In this document: positions 43,159 to 54,825 of the stretch, in pieces | Numbering within the stretch: position 1 is the first letter of the stretch | How the letters are laid out: each line of letters begins with the position of its first letter | DNA from: Ilyonectria destructans | Lineage: Eukaryota > Ascomycota > Sordariomycetes > Hypocreales > Nectriaceae | Length of the DNA: 64,000 nt | NCBI GenBank assembly: GCA_020740775.1 | Contig: JAHEWK010000002.1 | Location: 1,798,001-1,862,000, forward strand | Reading direction: 5' to 3' | Position numbers and translations under genes: made by a program | Notes under the pieces: generated by a model | Database searches by the model: none | What the model saw: only the letters and a program-made list of their open reading frames with translations | Told to the model about the DNA's origin: nothing

Positions 43159-43959
43159 AGGAAGCAGGAATATTTGCACTTGGCACCAAGGATAATTAAT
43201 TATGGGCTGCCGTATGATTAGAACGGGAAGGTATTCTTTTTGGGTACGAGGTGATTGCGAGATTGCTGGGAGAGGAAATGATAAGGTCGTGTATCACTAC
43301 ATGCTTCCCAATAGATTATGCAAGTGACATCGTGTCAGCACACGTATCTTGCACTTCCTATGAGTCAATTCTACGTTTCGTAGATTGTTGAATAATCGTA
43401 CCCTGAGTTAAAAGACCTGGAGGTTTCGTGTCCCGTTATCTTGGCTTTGTTATTGTGGGCAAGGGCAAGATAGTTGCAGGTCATCAAATGTCCAAATGAA
43501 CCACTCTGGGTTGAGCAATCTTAAATAGAGTGAAGATGGAGAACATAACAGAGTTTATAGTCGAGTTTTCACGTAATTATTGGTCGATTTCCGAACCTAA
43601 TGCCCCTATCAAGGGTGTTCAGTCACAGTCGCGTGATGCTGGCACCACAGCAAGGGTAATCAACCGATTAAAACACACAGAATAGAAGACAACTAGATAA
43701 AAAGTTGAATGAAGCTCCATAAAGAGGGGGGGAATGGGATAAGACCCTGTAAATGATGATGACGCTTGGGAGTTCTTCGTCACTTTTTCCGCCTACCCTC
43801 TTCTGACACGTCAGAATTGTCCACCTCGTCCGATGAAGGCTAGTCTCATTATCACTGAATGGACCGTTAATTGAAATGAGAGCAGGTTATTTGTCGTGAG
43901 ATAACAATGGCCGCATTCGATATTCTAGCTTGTTGAGTGTAAGCGAGGTGCGAGCTTAT
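43159..43959. other. Intergenic region after the first PTH11-like gene
   Basis: About 800 bp of AT-rich sequence without a gene or repeat that I can recognise. Confidence 0.45.
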
Positions 43960-44367
43960 CTAGGCTCCATCGGAGGTCACTTCCATTTTCGTGCCGTTAC
44001 CTGACGGCATATAGCTGCGGTTGGGATAGCGGGTTGGGATGAGTAACTCGGTGGGCTTCCCTCCGAGTCTACCGACACCTATGAATTCATCCCACATGAC
44101 CCCCAAAAACACCATGAATGCCTCCCCCGCAGTTGCTTGCTGCTCTATCGGTATGCCCTGTGACGTGAGGTTGCATCAGAACCACGCATATACTTGGTCA
44201 AGCGAGAAACTATCATTTACACTTACCCAGGGAGGCAGTTGATCATCATCCGACTTCCTTTCTGGAAGAACGATAGATAGTTCCTTCAATCTCAACCTCG
44301 GCGGATACATCTTCAGAAGTAAATCGTAGCTCAGTACCAAGTACAGTCCTGCCAGTAGGACAGCCAC
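43960..44367 (-). CDS. Possible small two-exon gene, unknown product
   Basis: On the minus strand, a frame around 44367-44227 encodes a hydrophobic stretch (LLAGLYLVLSYDLLLKMY) and ends TGG followed by GTAAGT. After a 69-bp candidate intron ending CACAG at 44158, the same phase stays open for 65 more codons (GIPIEQQATAGEAF through VTSDGA) to a TAG at 43960-43962. The matching phase and good splice signals suggest a real or recently lost gene of about 110 residues. No ATG opens the first part: the frame begins at a GTG, with an upstream in-frame stop. A further 5' exon or a later ATG (44310) would be needed. No homologue is recognised. Confidence 0.3.
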
Positions 44368-44544
44368 CGTGTCGCGTCCTTAATAAAGAGCACTCCCGAC
44401 CTCTGTGCTATTTTGTGACTGCATAAATACACCGCCGTGACTTTAAGAGCAAGGCTGATCGTTGACTATTGTTCAATCTAAGGTGTCAGCATCTGAAAAC
44501 ACTTGGTCCACAGAGCTAGACCAATTGATCCAGACTTTCCCACC

Positions 44545-46943
44545 ATGGCCCCAAGCCGCTCTGCCAATTATGGCCGGGCCCTTCCAAGGCGGCAATTTAT
44601 TGGGGTTTTCTCAATTATTTTACTTCTCTTCCTCGGCGTGGTGTTTTTCACCCCACACGCCGCACCTGGGAAGACTGGGTTTCAATTCGATGACACAACT
44701 GCCAAGATCAAACATAGAGCCTCTGCAGAAGGCGACTTGTTTTTAATTGGAGTTGGAAAGGCTGATATCACCGGTCCAGTGGTCAGCACAAATGTCTCAC
44801 CGTTCCCGTAACCATTGCTAAGCCCAATCTAGGTCGAGATAGGCTTCGCTGGGTATGCAGACCTTGATCAAACAGGCACAGGACTTCGGCAGCGTATCTA
44901 CAGTCGCGCATTCATTGTTGCGGATAAAGAGAACCCGGAAGATCGGTTTGTCTATCTGGTATTGGATACTGCCTCCGGCGACACCGCGGTAAGGTATGGT
45001 ATCATGGATGGCCTCGCGGCTCTTGGCGGCGACTATTCAGTCTACACCCAACACAACGTCGCAGTCACGGGGACGCATTCTCACTCCGGACCAGGAGGCT
45101 GGTTTAACTACCTACTCCCTCAGATAACGACACTTGGTTTCAGCAAGGAGACGTATCAAGCTATCGTTGACGGTGCTGTACTCTCTATTAAACGCGCCCA
45201 TGAAAGTCTCGAGGAGGTAAGTAACTATTCATGCTGATTTCCGTACCCAAATCTAATTTTTCTCCAGGGCTATCTCGGTGTTAGCACATCAGAGGTGGAT
45301 GATGTAGCGATAAACAGATCTCTGTGGTCATATCTGAACAACCCCGCAGCAGAGCGCGCGAAGTATAGCGCGTCAGTAGATACGACTCTCACTCTCCTCC
45401 GATTCCAGCGAGCATCGGACAACAAGAATATCGGTGTGCTGACATGGTTGCCCGTCCACGGCACTTCTCTCCTTGGCAACAACACACACGTCGCAGGAGA
45501 TAACAAAGGAGTCGCAGCCTGGATGTTCGAACGCGAGATGGAGAGTGAAGACTCGGCCGCCGAGGGCTTTGTGGCTGGGTTTAGTCAGGCAAATGTCGGC
45601 GATACGACACCAAACACGCTGGGTGCATTCTGTGACGACGGTTCGGGCAACCAGTGCAGCCTCGAGAACAGCACATGCGCAGACGGATTATCACAATCTT
45701 GCCACGGTCGAGGGCCTGAGTTCAGGAAGCTCGACCTCGGAGTGTCCAGCTGCTACGAAATTGGACGTCGACAATACGTTGGTGCTAGGGAAGCTTACGT
45801 AGGTTCCCAGCGGTCTATGAACCAATTGCTTAATTTCTAACTGGCACGCAGGACACATCCTCCACCGCAGTTGTTGGGTCAACCGTGAAAAGCTTTCATT
45901 TCTACCACGATATGAGCTTCTGGGAATTTAAACTCCCCGACGGAAGCACTGGCAAAACCTGCCCTGCTGCGCTAGGTTATTCCTTCGCTGCCGGCACATC
46001 TGACTGGCCTGGTTTCTTCGACTTCACTCAAGCCGACTCTGGCGATCCGGATGCGAATCCGGTGTGGGCAGCCGTATCGGGCCTGCTTAGGACGCCGTCT
46101 GCGGAGCAAAAGGCATGCCAGGGATCCAAGCCCATTCTTCTTGACGTGGGAGAAATATCGGAACCTTACCCCTGGTCACCTAATATTGTCGACATTCAGG
46201 TGCTCCGTGCTGGCCAACTAGTCCTTATTATAAGCCCGAGTGAAGCGACGACCATGAGCGGCCGCAGGTGGAGAGACGCAGTTGCCAAGGAAGCAGCTAC
46301 TTTTCTCGACGTGGATCCCATCGTGGTTCTGGGCGGCCCTGCCAATACATACGCGCACTATGTTGCTACGCCCGAAGAGTATGAGATCCAACGTTACGAG
46401 GGAGCCTCGACTCTGTATGGCCCACACGAACTGCAGGCATACATCAATCTCACAGTCTCAAACCTAGGCTATCTCGCGCCAGACTCAAACAAGGTGCCTG
46501 ATCAGGGGACCTTGGCCCCTGATAATCGCGGCGATTCACTTTCGTTCATCGCAGGGGTTGTGTTTGATGCTGCGCCGATCGGCTCCGCCTTCGGCAAGGT
46601 ACTGGACCAACCCGACTCAGGGAGCCTAGGGACCGTCATTAAGGTGACATTCCAGGGAGCAAACCCCCGTAACAACCTGCGATTGGAGGGCACTTTTGCC
46701 GCCATTGAGCAGAAGATCAACGGGGCGTGGACACGGGTGCGAGACGATGCAGACTGGTTCCTGGTGTATTCATGGCGTCGCACAAACTGGCTCCTTGGTT
46801 ACAGCGAGGTGGATATTACGTGGGAGACGAGCGGAAACGCCGAAAAGGGCACGTATAGGGTCAAGTATTACGGAGATTCGAAGCCTCTTATAGGATCTAT
46901 ATCGGCGTTTACGGGGACGAGTCAGGAGTTCGTGTTGAGTTGA
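44545..46943 (+). CDS. Neutral/alkaline ceramidase
   Basis: Exons 44545-44781, 44833-45216, 45268-45798 and 45852-46943 give 747 aa. It hydrolyses the N-acyl bond of ceramide to sphingosine and fatty acid. A signal anchor occupies about residues 15-35 (RQFIGVFSIILLLFLGVVFF), so the catalytic part lies in the secretory lumen or outside the cell. Family motifs: IGVGKADITGPVVEIGF, the zinc-binding GTHSHSGPGGW (His161, His163), ANVGDTTPN around residue 321, a Cys-rich CDDGSGNQCSLENSTC, and the C-terminal Ig-like domain with TWETSGNAEKGTYRVKYYGD. The pentapeptide that holds the catalytic Ser in animal and bacterial enzymes (GDxSP) reads GDTTP here. The ATG at 44545 (CCACCATGG) is in perfect context. 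Confidence 0.93.
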
Positions 46944-47621
46944 AGGGGCGGTCTTACTAAAATGATCGACGGGAGGAGCAGCAAATCCTCCTTTAGCTCG
47001 GGGGGCCTGGTGGAGAACCGCTTCAGGGCTTCGACAGAAGGACAGAAGGATTTTAGCGACAAACGGTCAGCTACAGAGGGTTAGCTACAGAAGGGTTAGC
47101 GGGGGAGTACTCAGTGGAGCCTCGGGCCAACGGCAGATCTTTCGCCCTGCCTGGTGTCTAAGCCCTACGGTAACGGGAATAAGGTGGGGCATATGGCGGG
47201 AATGCACTCTTTCTATTGGCTGGAGCCCTTTGCCACAATGTTACGTCGCTCAAGTGCCCCCGCATAAGCTGAGGTGGAGATAGTTTAGCTTCTTTCAACA
47301 CTCAACCAGCGCTGTATCCTGAGACCAACGAGGTGACGAAGGCCTGTTTCACCGCAATGCAGCCAAGAAGTACGCTCAGATTGTCATTTTTAACTGTTTA
47401 CGATCATTGGTCTGTGACACGCACTGTATGCACTCCGAAATTTCTTCGTACGAGCACCGCCCGTCCTCGCCGTGTTATTCAGTCGCCTCGCAAGCCACCT
47501 GCGAGAATGTTCAGGCGAGGCAACCTGGCGTCCATGCGGACTGCAGCCCAGCCTCTTTTCCGACTTGATCCGCACATGGCTTTATTCACACATGCCTTCT
47601 CTCGTTCGACTCTGACGCCTC
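46944..47621. repeat. Convergent intergenic region with short repeats
   Basis: No gene. GACAGAAG occurs twice in tandem near 47034-47049. A longer unit AGCTACAGA(A)GGGTT is repeated in tandem near 47070-47101. Both flanking genes end here, so it probably holds their 3' untranslated regions. Confidence 0.45.
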
Positions 47622-49672
47622 CTAAGCCCACGCGGCCTTGATCATGTCGGCAGCCTTCTCTCCAATGCCGTACGCTGGCATCTGCGTGTGGCCGTTGTTC
47701 AGGGCGGGCATGATGCTGCAGTCGGCAACTCGGAGGCCCTTGACGCCCTTGACACGAAGCTGCTCGTCAACAACTGAGTTGGGGTCGGACGACTTGCCCA
47801 TGGCACAAGTGCCAGCGGCGTGGTAACATGTCGTCGCGTTGTCCCTCACGTACGGAGTCCAGTCCTCTCGCGTCTTGAACCCAGCATGCGTGGCACCAGC
47901 AGGCCAAGCACCCTTGACAATGTCCTTGGTTCCAGTACCCTCCATGACGATTTCGTTGGCGAACCTGCAGGCTTCCGAAAGCACCTCCACATCGAGGGGG
48001 TCAGAGAGGTAGTTGCAGTCAACTACCGGCACGGCAGTGGGATCCCCACTTCGCAGCGTCACGGTTCCACGCGATCGAGGCGCGAACAACTCAGCGATGA
48101 TGGAGAATGCATGCTTGCCGTTCACAGGGAACTGATCAAATTGCTTGGGCCCGCCGTAGCATTCAGTCGTGAAAAACTCGACGTTGGGTTGCGAGGGCGT
48201 CAGACCCATCGGGTCGCGGCCTTCCTTTCGAGGAGCCGACTTCCACAGCTCTGAGTCGGCAAGCCGCTCATCCAGACGAGCAAAGGCAAAGATGCCGAAG
48301 GGGAAAGACGAGAGGAACCCGGTCTTCTGTTCCTTCCAGAGTGCGTACGACTTGGCCAAGGCGTCTCCATGATAGACCTGGTGATCCTTTGTGAGGCCCT
48401 CCTTCTCCGTCTCGTAAAACATGAAGACGATCTGGAGGGACGTTAATGGGTGGAGACTGTGCAGGCGGGGTGTCTTACCAAATGATCTTGCAGATTCTTG
48501 CCCACTCCAGGAAGATCGATAAGAGTGGGGATGCCATGCTTCTCGAGCGCACCCTTGGCTCCAATTCCACTGCGGTTCAGGATATTCGGGCTGCAGTACG
48601 CTCCACCGGAGACAATGACCTCCTTCTTGGCCTTCACCTCGACCACCGTACCGTCTGATTTGACAGCCCTGACTCCGGTAGCGGTGAGTTCGCCATTCTC
48701 ATTCATCTCGAAAATCACCTTATCTACGTGGGTCTCGACCATGAGATGGAGATTATCCCTTGGCGTCTTTGTAACAAAGTCTGCTCCAGTAGTGCGAAGA
48801 CCTTGGTAGACGGTTCTCACGGCATGTCCACACCCGTGGGGTGTGTTTCCATGAGAGAACATGTCCGGGTCTAGGGGAAGTCCCTTGGACACCATCGAGT
48901 CTCTGACGAGGTTGGAGATGGGGGCAAGGTCATGAGGCTCTGTGTGGAGATGACCACTGCTTCCGTGATCTTCCTTGGACTCCTTGAACCATGGTTTGCC
49001 ATGGAAAGTTTCGGCCTAACATCCCTGGGTTAGTCGTGAACAGAAAAAGCAACAACAAAAAGCAAAACCAAAAAGCAAGGTGATTTGCGGTGCTGGCAAT
49101 GAAAAGGCGGGGTGATGCCGCGTGGGAAAGCGTCAGAACTGGCCAAGGGATTGGGCTTGGGTACCTTGTTAATGTAGCCAAAGACTTCTTCGCCGCTCCA
49201 GCCTGGAAGCTCCCAATCGTCGTAGTCCTGCTTCACACCACGGATGCATAGCGTGCCGTTGCAGCCAGAGCAGCCACCGAGGAACTTGCCTCTGCTCAAC
49301 TTCACCTGGCGGTCGTTCACAGCAGCTCGCTTCTCAGAAATGACGTTCCAATCCGTTTCCTTGTCGAAGTTCTTGGACCAACTTGAGGGAGACGTCAGCA
49401 GTGACACGGAGATGGAATCAGTTTGCTTACCCTCCAACCATGTGTACGGTCTCCAAATTCTCATTGTGTTGACCAGCCTCAATCACAAGGACCTTGGTGT
49501 CGGGATTTTCGGCGAGCCGCGCGGCCACGACACAACCGGCGGTGCCACCTCTGTCGGGAGATTGTTAGAACTAGCACTAAAGACTTTGGCGATGTCGATC
49601 ACGCCTGAACACATGGGACCGAAAGACAACTTACCCACAGACAATGAAGTCATAAGAATCAAGGGTGGCCAT
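47622..49672 (-). CDS. GMC-family FAD oxidoreductase (choline/alcohol dehydrogenase-like)
   Basis: Exons 49672-49635, 49550-49431, 49381-49165, 49015-48479 and 48431-47622 give 573 aa. The ADP-binding motif is split by the first intron and reads CGGGTAGCVVAARLAENP, followed by VLVIEAG. The GMC signature 1 is FLGGCSGCNGTLCIRG and signature 2 is GGAYCSPNILNRSGIG. The catalytic His is in TTCYHAAGTCAMG and the second His in NNGHTQMPAYGIGEKAADM. There is no signal peptide, so it is probably cytosolic rather than a secreted aryl-alcohol or glucose oxidase. The C-terminus lacks a peroxisomal tripeptide. Substrate cannot be read from sequence. A ceramidase gene converges on its 3' end. Confidence 0.92.
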
Positions 49673-51167
49673 AGTAAGGGCTTCTGTATAATGAGTATAA
49701 CAGATCAGGGTGAAGGTGTAGTAAGACGGTTCTAACAATGATGATCTGTCAAGGATAAAGGATCCAGCGCATCTCGGCCGCGCTCGCACATCTCTTATAT
49801 GGTCGGCCTTTGGGCACTAACAGCGCTTCTGGGTTTACTTGCATAGCTAGTTTTAAGACACGCATCAAGCCATTCGAGATTGAGATCTCCAACTGGACCA
49901 ACGGCTGTAACCGTAACGGTTTCGTTACACATGTAACAGGCGACCAGGCGACCAGGCGACCAGGCCAACAGGTCTCAATCGGCCATGAGGATACGACGCA
50001 TGGCAGGGACACGTAAAGAGTCCAAGGGAAAGATGTGCACCGCTCAGGCCAGCATCATGCCCAGGCTTGAAAAATGTCCAATCGGAGGCTGTCCGGCCTT
50101 TTCAAGGAATGCCTTCACCAACAACGTTGCAAATGAGCGACGGCGGAGCGCGCATGGATCCGTTTGGGGATCGGGGAAAGCCACCAACACCACGGCTGAC
50201 GACAGCGCTACCAGGGCCAAGCCCGAATCCCATTTCCCATGCAGGCTGGGCATCTGGAGCGCGTTGGACGGCACCGGGATGCCTGAGGCAATTCTTCGCG
50301 CGCGTATATCGGCTACAGGATGATCAACAAGCCATCTCCTTCCTAGGAAGCTCGGAATTTACCGAGGCGCGGCGATCCTTTCTTAGGTCTTTGCCGCGAT
50401 GTCACACTTACCGCGCATTAATTGCAGAGCCTTTCGCCGTTGACACGTGCTAGTTGGTCGCATTCAGTTACACCTATGTACATACGCATCTGAATGCTGA
50501 ATATTCAGGCGAGATCAATCCCCCACATGGGTGTTGTTTCGAAGACTGATATAGTGCCATCGGCTATGGGGGCCACCTCCGGATGCTTCTTCCCGATGTA
50601 ATGCTCCGTCGGATGCGGGCAGATGCAGAGATGGCCCAGCTCCCCCATGTCTTTAACACCATGTCAAACTGGACCGTGCCATTGAGATCCCTGTTCTCCA
50701 TCTCAACCATGACAAACTGTTATGGATCCCGGGGAGAAATGGCCTGACTCGCAACCCCTGTCTGTTAGTCAAGGGATCATCCCCGACGTTAAGTCAGACA
50801 TCCAAATCTTGCAGGCGTGAACTAAAACTTGTTCCAGAATCTATGGTGTAATCGTAGGTCACTCAGGGGAAGATGCGACGCTATATGCAGTCAAATAGAT
50901 GGTGGAATGGCTGGCTTGTGCCGTCCGTCTGCAGTTCTGTCTGCGAATTTATGTTGTCCTGACCCACCTCGCCGCTCCGCGTTAAACTCGCCAACTCATG
51001 AATTTTCGCATGGTCTACCGGTGGCTTACTTGATTGTTTGCACCTCTTGCGCTCTTGGCATACCGCACTTAACATCCTCGTCTTCCCCCTTCGACTACCT
51101 CCCAGTGTCCACTCAGCATCCTCTGCACCCTCGCACAACACCGGGTCGTCGGTTGCCTTCCCCAATC
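49673..51167. promoter_or_regulatory. Divergent region GMC oxidoreductase/second PTH11-like gene
   Basis: About 1.5 kb without a convincing gene. An 8-bp unit AGGCGACC is repeated three times near 49938-49963, close to a palindrome CCGTAACGG (49910-49918) and other GTAAC units. Frames of up to 128 codons at 50067-50453 have no domain. The 100 bp before 51168 are CT-rich, as expected of a leader. Confidence 0.45.
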
Positions 51168-52719
51168 ATGGCAACGCCCTTTCAGACCGAGGCCTGGACC
51201 GAATATGGTATTGGGTCGTTGGTATTGTTACTACGGTTTTTCGCGAGATGGAAAACGGTTGGCCTGAAGAACTGGCAAGGCGATGACTTCTTTGCCATGT
51301 TATCCCTGATATTCTGGACGGCATGTCATCCTTTCCTCCGAGTTCAACCCTGGACGTCTCTAACCGATCCTTTTCATGCAGGCTGAGTTGGTCATGTTAG
51401 AGCTCATCGGTACGTTATGCTCCAAGGTTCAGGCTACCAACATACCAGACCAATAACTATTCCCTCGTTGATCGCAGGTGGTCGGAAAGTGTCGCTAATA
51501 CTCGTCTCAGGCCAAAACGGAACAAATATTGGTGTCACGAACGAGATCGGCGCTACCCTGACAGACGCAGAGATTGCAAGGAGAGAATTCGGTTCGAAAT
51601 GCCTTCTCGCCGGCTGGAACTTCTACGTGACCCTCATTTGGTGTCTCAAGGGAACCATGCTGTGCTTTTACAACCGCATGACGTACGCTCCCTCCGCCAC
51701 ACACGACCTCGATATGCACACGGACTAACACAACGACCAGGCTTGGCCTAAAACAGCAGAAGATTGTCAAGTGGACGCAACTTGTGTGTGTGGTGGCGTA
51801 CATTGGCGTCATGGCTGTCATCTGGGGTCACTGCACTCCTGTCAGGAAGAACTGGCAAGTGACGCCGTACCCCGGTGGTAAGTGTTCCATGCCCTGATAG
51901 CACAATGCAAACTAATGCACCATAGATCAATGCACCCTCGCCGTTGCCAACTACATCAGTCTTGTGGTCCTCAATCTATCGTAAGTATCTGTACCACGTA
52001 GCAACGCTATACTTGGCACTGTGTCATCTCCGCAGCGATGAATGCTCACTCGCAATTAGCACCGATTTCGTCATTGTCAGCATTCCAGTTCCTCTACTCT
52101 GGAAAGTAAAGCTCAACATTAAGAGGAAGTTGATAATCGGCGTCCTCTTGTGCTCTGGTGTCTTCATCATGATCGCCACATTACTGCGCTGCATCCTGTC
52201 GCTGAAAGACATTTCGGGCATCAACACCAGTACGATTTGGGCTATTCGAGAAACAGTAAGTACCCAGTCTTCCATTACTCAGCCCGACTTCGTTGCTCCT
52301 AGTTTCTAACTTGTCCCTAGTTTGTTGGTATCATCGCAGTCAACGCCGCCGCTATCAAGCCCCTGTTCTCCGCATCCCGATGGATTGGATCCAGCAAAGG
52401 AAGCAGCGAACGCTACAAGTCAAGCGGTTACGGGGCCAACAAGTACGGACATCCTTTAGGCACAATCGGTGGCTCAGGGGCCGGCCCAAGCGCGAATTCT
52501 GCGAACCGCCATCGCAAGATCATGACAGATTTGGGGGACAACTCCAGCGAGGAACACATCGTGCAGAAGCCCGATTACGCCAAAAAGCCCGATTACAGTG
52601 CGTATCAGAATAATATCCGAGCCGAAAGCACGAAGAGTGATGGAAGTAGTCACCAAAATGGTATCATGGTAACAAGAGAGTATGAAGTCAGTCCAGCGAA
52701 ATCGACATTGGATGTGTAA
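51168..52719 (+). CDS. PTH11/SAT5-like rhodopsin-fold seven-helix membrane protein
   Basis: Seven exons, 51168-51320, 51382-51409, 51511-51682, 51741-51877, 51926-51980, 52060-52255 and 52321-52719, give 379 aa in phase. Helical segments: EYGIGSLVLLLRFFARW, a GDDFF motif then MLSLIFWTAELVMLELIG, LLAGWNFYVTLIWCLKG, LVCVVAYIGVMAVIW, LAVANYISLVVLNLSTDFV, KLIIGVLLCSGVFIMIATLL and IIAVNAAAIKPL. A polar tail with two KPDY units follows. The first intron appears to use a GC-AG boundary (GCATGT...TGCAG). The acceptors of exons 3 and 6 have in-frame or near alternatives; I chose those keeping the family motifs GQNGTNIG and STDFVIVSIPVPLL. Such proteins are plasma-membrane receptors or transporters of unknown ligand. 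Confidence 0.82.
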
Positions 52720-53761
52720 AATATTATTGTTAGAGTTAGAATAAAGTAATGAAATGACTTGATATTAATCACCCTTAAGTCAACGTTTCCCCCCCAGTAG
52801 TCCCAGGAAACTATATAAACCAAAGCACAGTTTGACCAAGTTCCGCCGAGGTATTGAAACATCCAATTGATATGGCATTGTAGACATGGGAAACTGGGCC
52901 ATCTTGGCATCTGGCCACATCTGAAGGAGCATTGCATTGGGAAGAGGACCGGAGGTGGCCCCCGTAGCCGATGGTCCGTAATTCGATTGAGTTAGATGAC
53001 GCCAGAAAGTACATCCTTTCTTTTGTACGCCCTTGTAAGGTATCTTGCAATTAGTTAAATAACCTCCCAAAAGTCCAACGTCCTGACTACTAGACTAATG
53101 GACCGTCTTTCGTTGGTGAACATACAATTTAGTAGAGTGTATGCACCTGTGTGAAGACAAAGCCATGCTACCCATGTCAGGATGTACAGGGTAGCTCGAG
53201 CGATTTTGGCCTACCCCCCCGTTATGACATGCAACGTCGTGATGCATATTGCTTGCAAGTAGGTGGCTATAGAGACGAGTTCGTTTCGTTAAGCTCTCCC
53301 ATGTTGCTAAACTGACGAATCTGGCCCTTTTGGATAGAAAATTGTCATGAGATTCCCTCTCGTAGCCAAATAGAAGCCTGGCTCTCTTGCATTCTGACCC
53401 CGACTCCCTTTTCTCTCAACCATGAAGTAAGCTGCAAGTCTCAATTTCAAGCACTTCCGACGCCATACAAGTTTAAAAGGGCATCAGAAGAGTTCTAATA
53501 TAGCCTATTCCGACACTGGGATTTATCTTGCCAAGACTCCACAACTTCATGAGGGTCTCATACGAAAGCGGAGCTGTTGACTAATACACGTAATTAATCC
53601 CTCTTGCTAGTGACTTCACTAAGGATAAGTTTCGGGATTTCCGAGCGCCTGCAGTGAGGATTAATATTTCCCGAGTTCATTACCAGCTGGATAGCTTAAA
53701 TACTTAAACCCAACTTCACTGTCACCGCAACCAAGAACCAGCCCCCTCTAGCCCCGCAATC
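52720..53761. other. Intergenic region between the PTH11-like and GNAT genes
   Basis: About 1.04 kb of AT-rich sequence without a recognised gene. Short minus-strand frames at 52780-53070 lack domains. The GNAT gene promoter should be in its right part. A TTAAATACTTAAA motif at 53695-53707, about 60 bp before the ATG, could act as an AT-rich core element. Confidence 0.45.
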
Positions 53762-54499
53762 ATGGCTAGCAACACTTCTGATCTCCGCGTTGAGATCATC
53801 ACGAATGCGGAGGACATCATAAGCAGCTTCGACTGCACGTGCAAGACCTTCGGCAGCCAGACCCAAGATGCTATCTGGATCGTCATGAACCCTGGCTGGG
53901 ATACCCCCGAGGGCAAAGCCAAAGGTGCTCAGCGCATGGTGGACCGCTGGATTGGTGTGAAAAAGGACAACAAGGGCGAACTGAACGTCATGCACGTCAT
54001 GGCGACTCTGCCAGACCCCGAGCGAGAAGGCGAGCGTATCCTAGTGGGCGTCGCAATCTGGGTCCACGCATCGGCCGTCGAGGGCCAGGGAGATGTCCCA
54101 GTCGAGGACACCCGCGCCGACCTCGAAGCGCTGTATCCCGGCAACGAGGCCGAGCAACGTTACGGCTGCCAGCTTCTCGAGTCGCTGCACCGACGGCGTT
54201 TTGAGGTGATTAGAGAAAAGGCGACCGCTTCACCGCCGACAGTCATGGTTCTGGACCTTTGCGTCGTTGACCCGGCCTTCCAGGGCAAGGGCATCGCTAG
54301 AAAGCTGGTGCAGTGGGGTTTAGATGAGGCACAACGCCGGGGCGGGATTGAGGCTATTCTGGAGGGATCCAGCATGGGCAGACATCTCTACGCCAAGATG
54401 GGATTTAAGGCGGAAGGGGATGTTGAGTACATTGTTGATGCCGAGTTTGCGGACCGAAACCGGCCGGCCAACCTTTTTATGCGGACGCAAGGACGATGA
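53762..54499 (+). CDS. GNAT-family N-acetyltransferase
   Basis: Single exon of 245 aa. The C-terminal half holds the GNAT core: VMVLDLCVVDPAFQGKGIAR with the acetyl-CoA loop QGKGIA, then KLVQWGLDEAQRRGG, and the final strand with LYAKMGFKAEGDVEYIV. The N-terminal 120 residues match the fungal arrangement in which an ordered N-terminal part (IWIVMNPGWDTPEGKAKGAQ) precedes the core. It acetylates a small molecule or protein with acetyl-CoA. Substrate cannot be inferred. The ATG at 53762 is the first in the frame, shortly after the AT-rich promoter end. Confidence 0.87.
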   Translation: MASNTSDLRVEIITNAEDIISSFDCTCKTFGSQTQDAIWIVMNPGWDTPEGKAKGAQRMVDRWIGVKKDNKGELNVMHVMATLPDPEREGERILVGVAIWVHASAVEGQGDVPVEDTRADLEALYPGNEAEQRYGCQLLESLHRRRFEVIREKATASPPTVMVLDLCVVDPAFQGKGIARKLVQWGLDEAQRRGGIEAILEGSSMGRHLYAKMGFKAEGDVEYIVDAEFADRNRPANLFMRTQGR

Positions 54500-54825
54500 C
54501 CATCTACTCATTCGTGTAAATAAATTATGATAGAGCAATTGGATTTCCCGCGAGGGGCTTTCGATGGCTAGAATAGAGGCCGTTCCAGTAATCATCAAAT
54601 TCGATGTAAAGTTGGATGAAGTAGTATTCTTTTGGCATGACTTATCAGCTCCGTTGAGGTGTATAGTGCGAGTCTGGGCATTGAGTAAATACTCCTATAG
54701 CCATAGATGGAAAGAAATGTTTACTTTTATAAAGTGCCGGAATCTTGCAAACAGCCTCGGAGGATGTTTGGACCAGCAAGCTCTACAGTCTCATCTCACA
54801 ACCTATCACTATCTTTTTGTTCTAT
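54500..54825. other. Convergent intergenic region GNAT/homogentisate dioxygenase
   Basis: 326 bp between two converging genes, AT-rich, with no gene or repeat recognised. Confidence 0.5.

Noticed and set aside
37775..52719. Secondary-metabolite gene cluster (FAD oxidoreductase, GMC oxidoreductase, two membrane proteins)
   Set aside because: No polyketide synthase, NRPS, terpene synthase or cluster regulator is present, and ceramidase and unrelated genes are mixed in.
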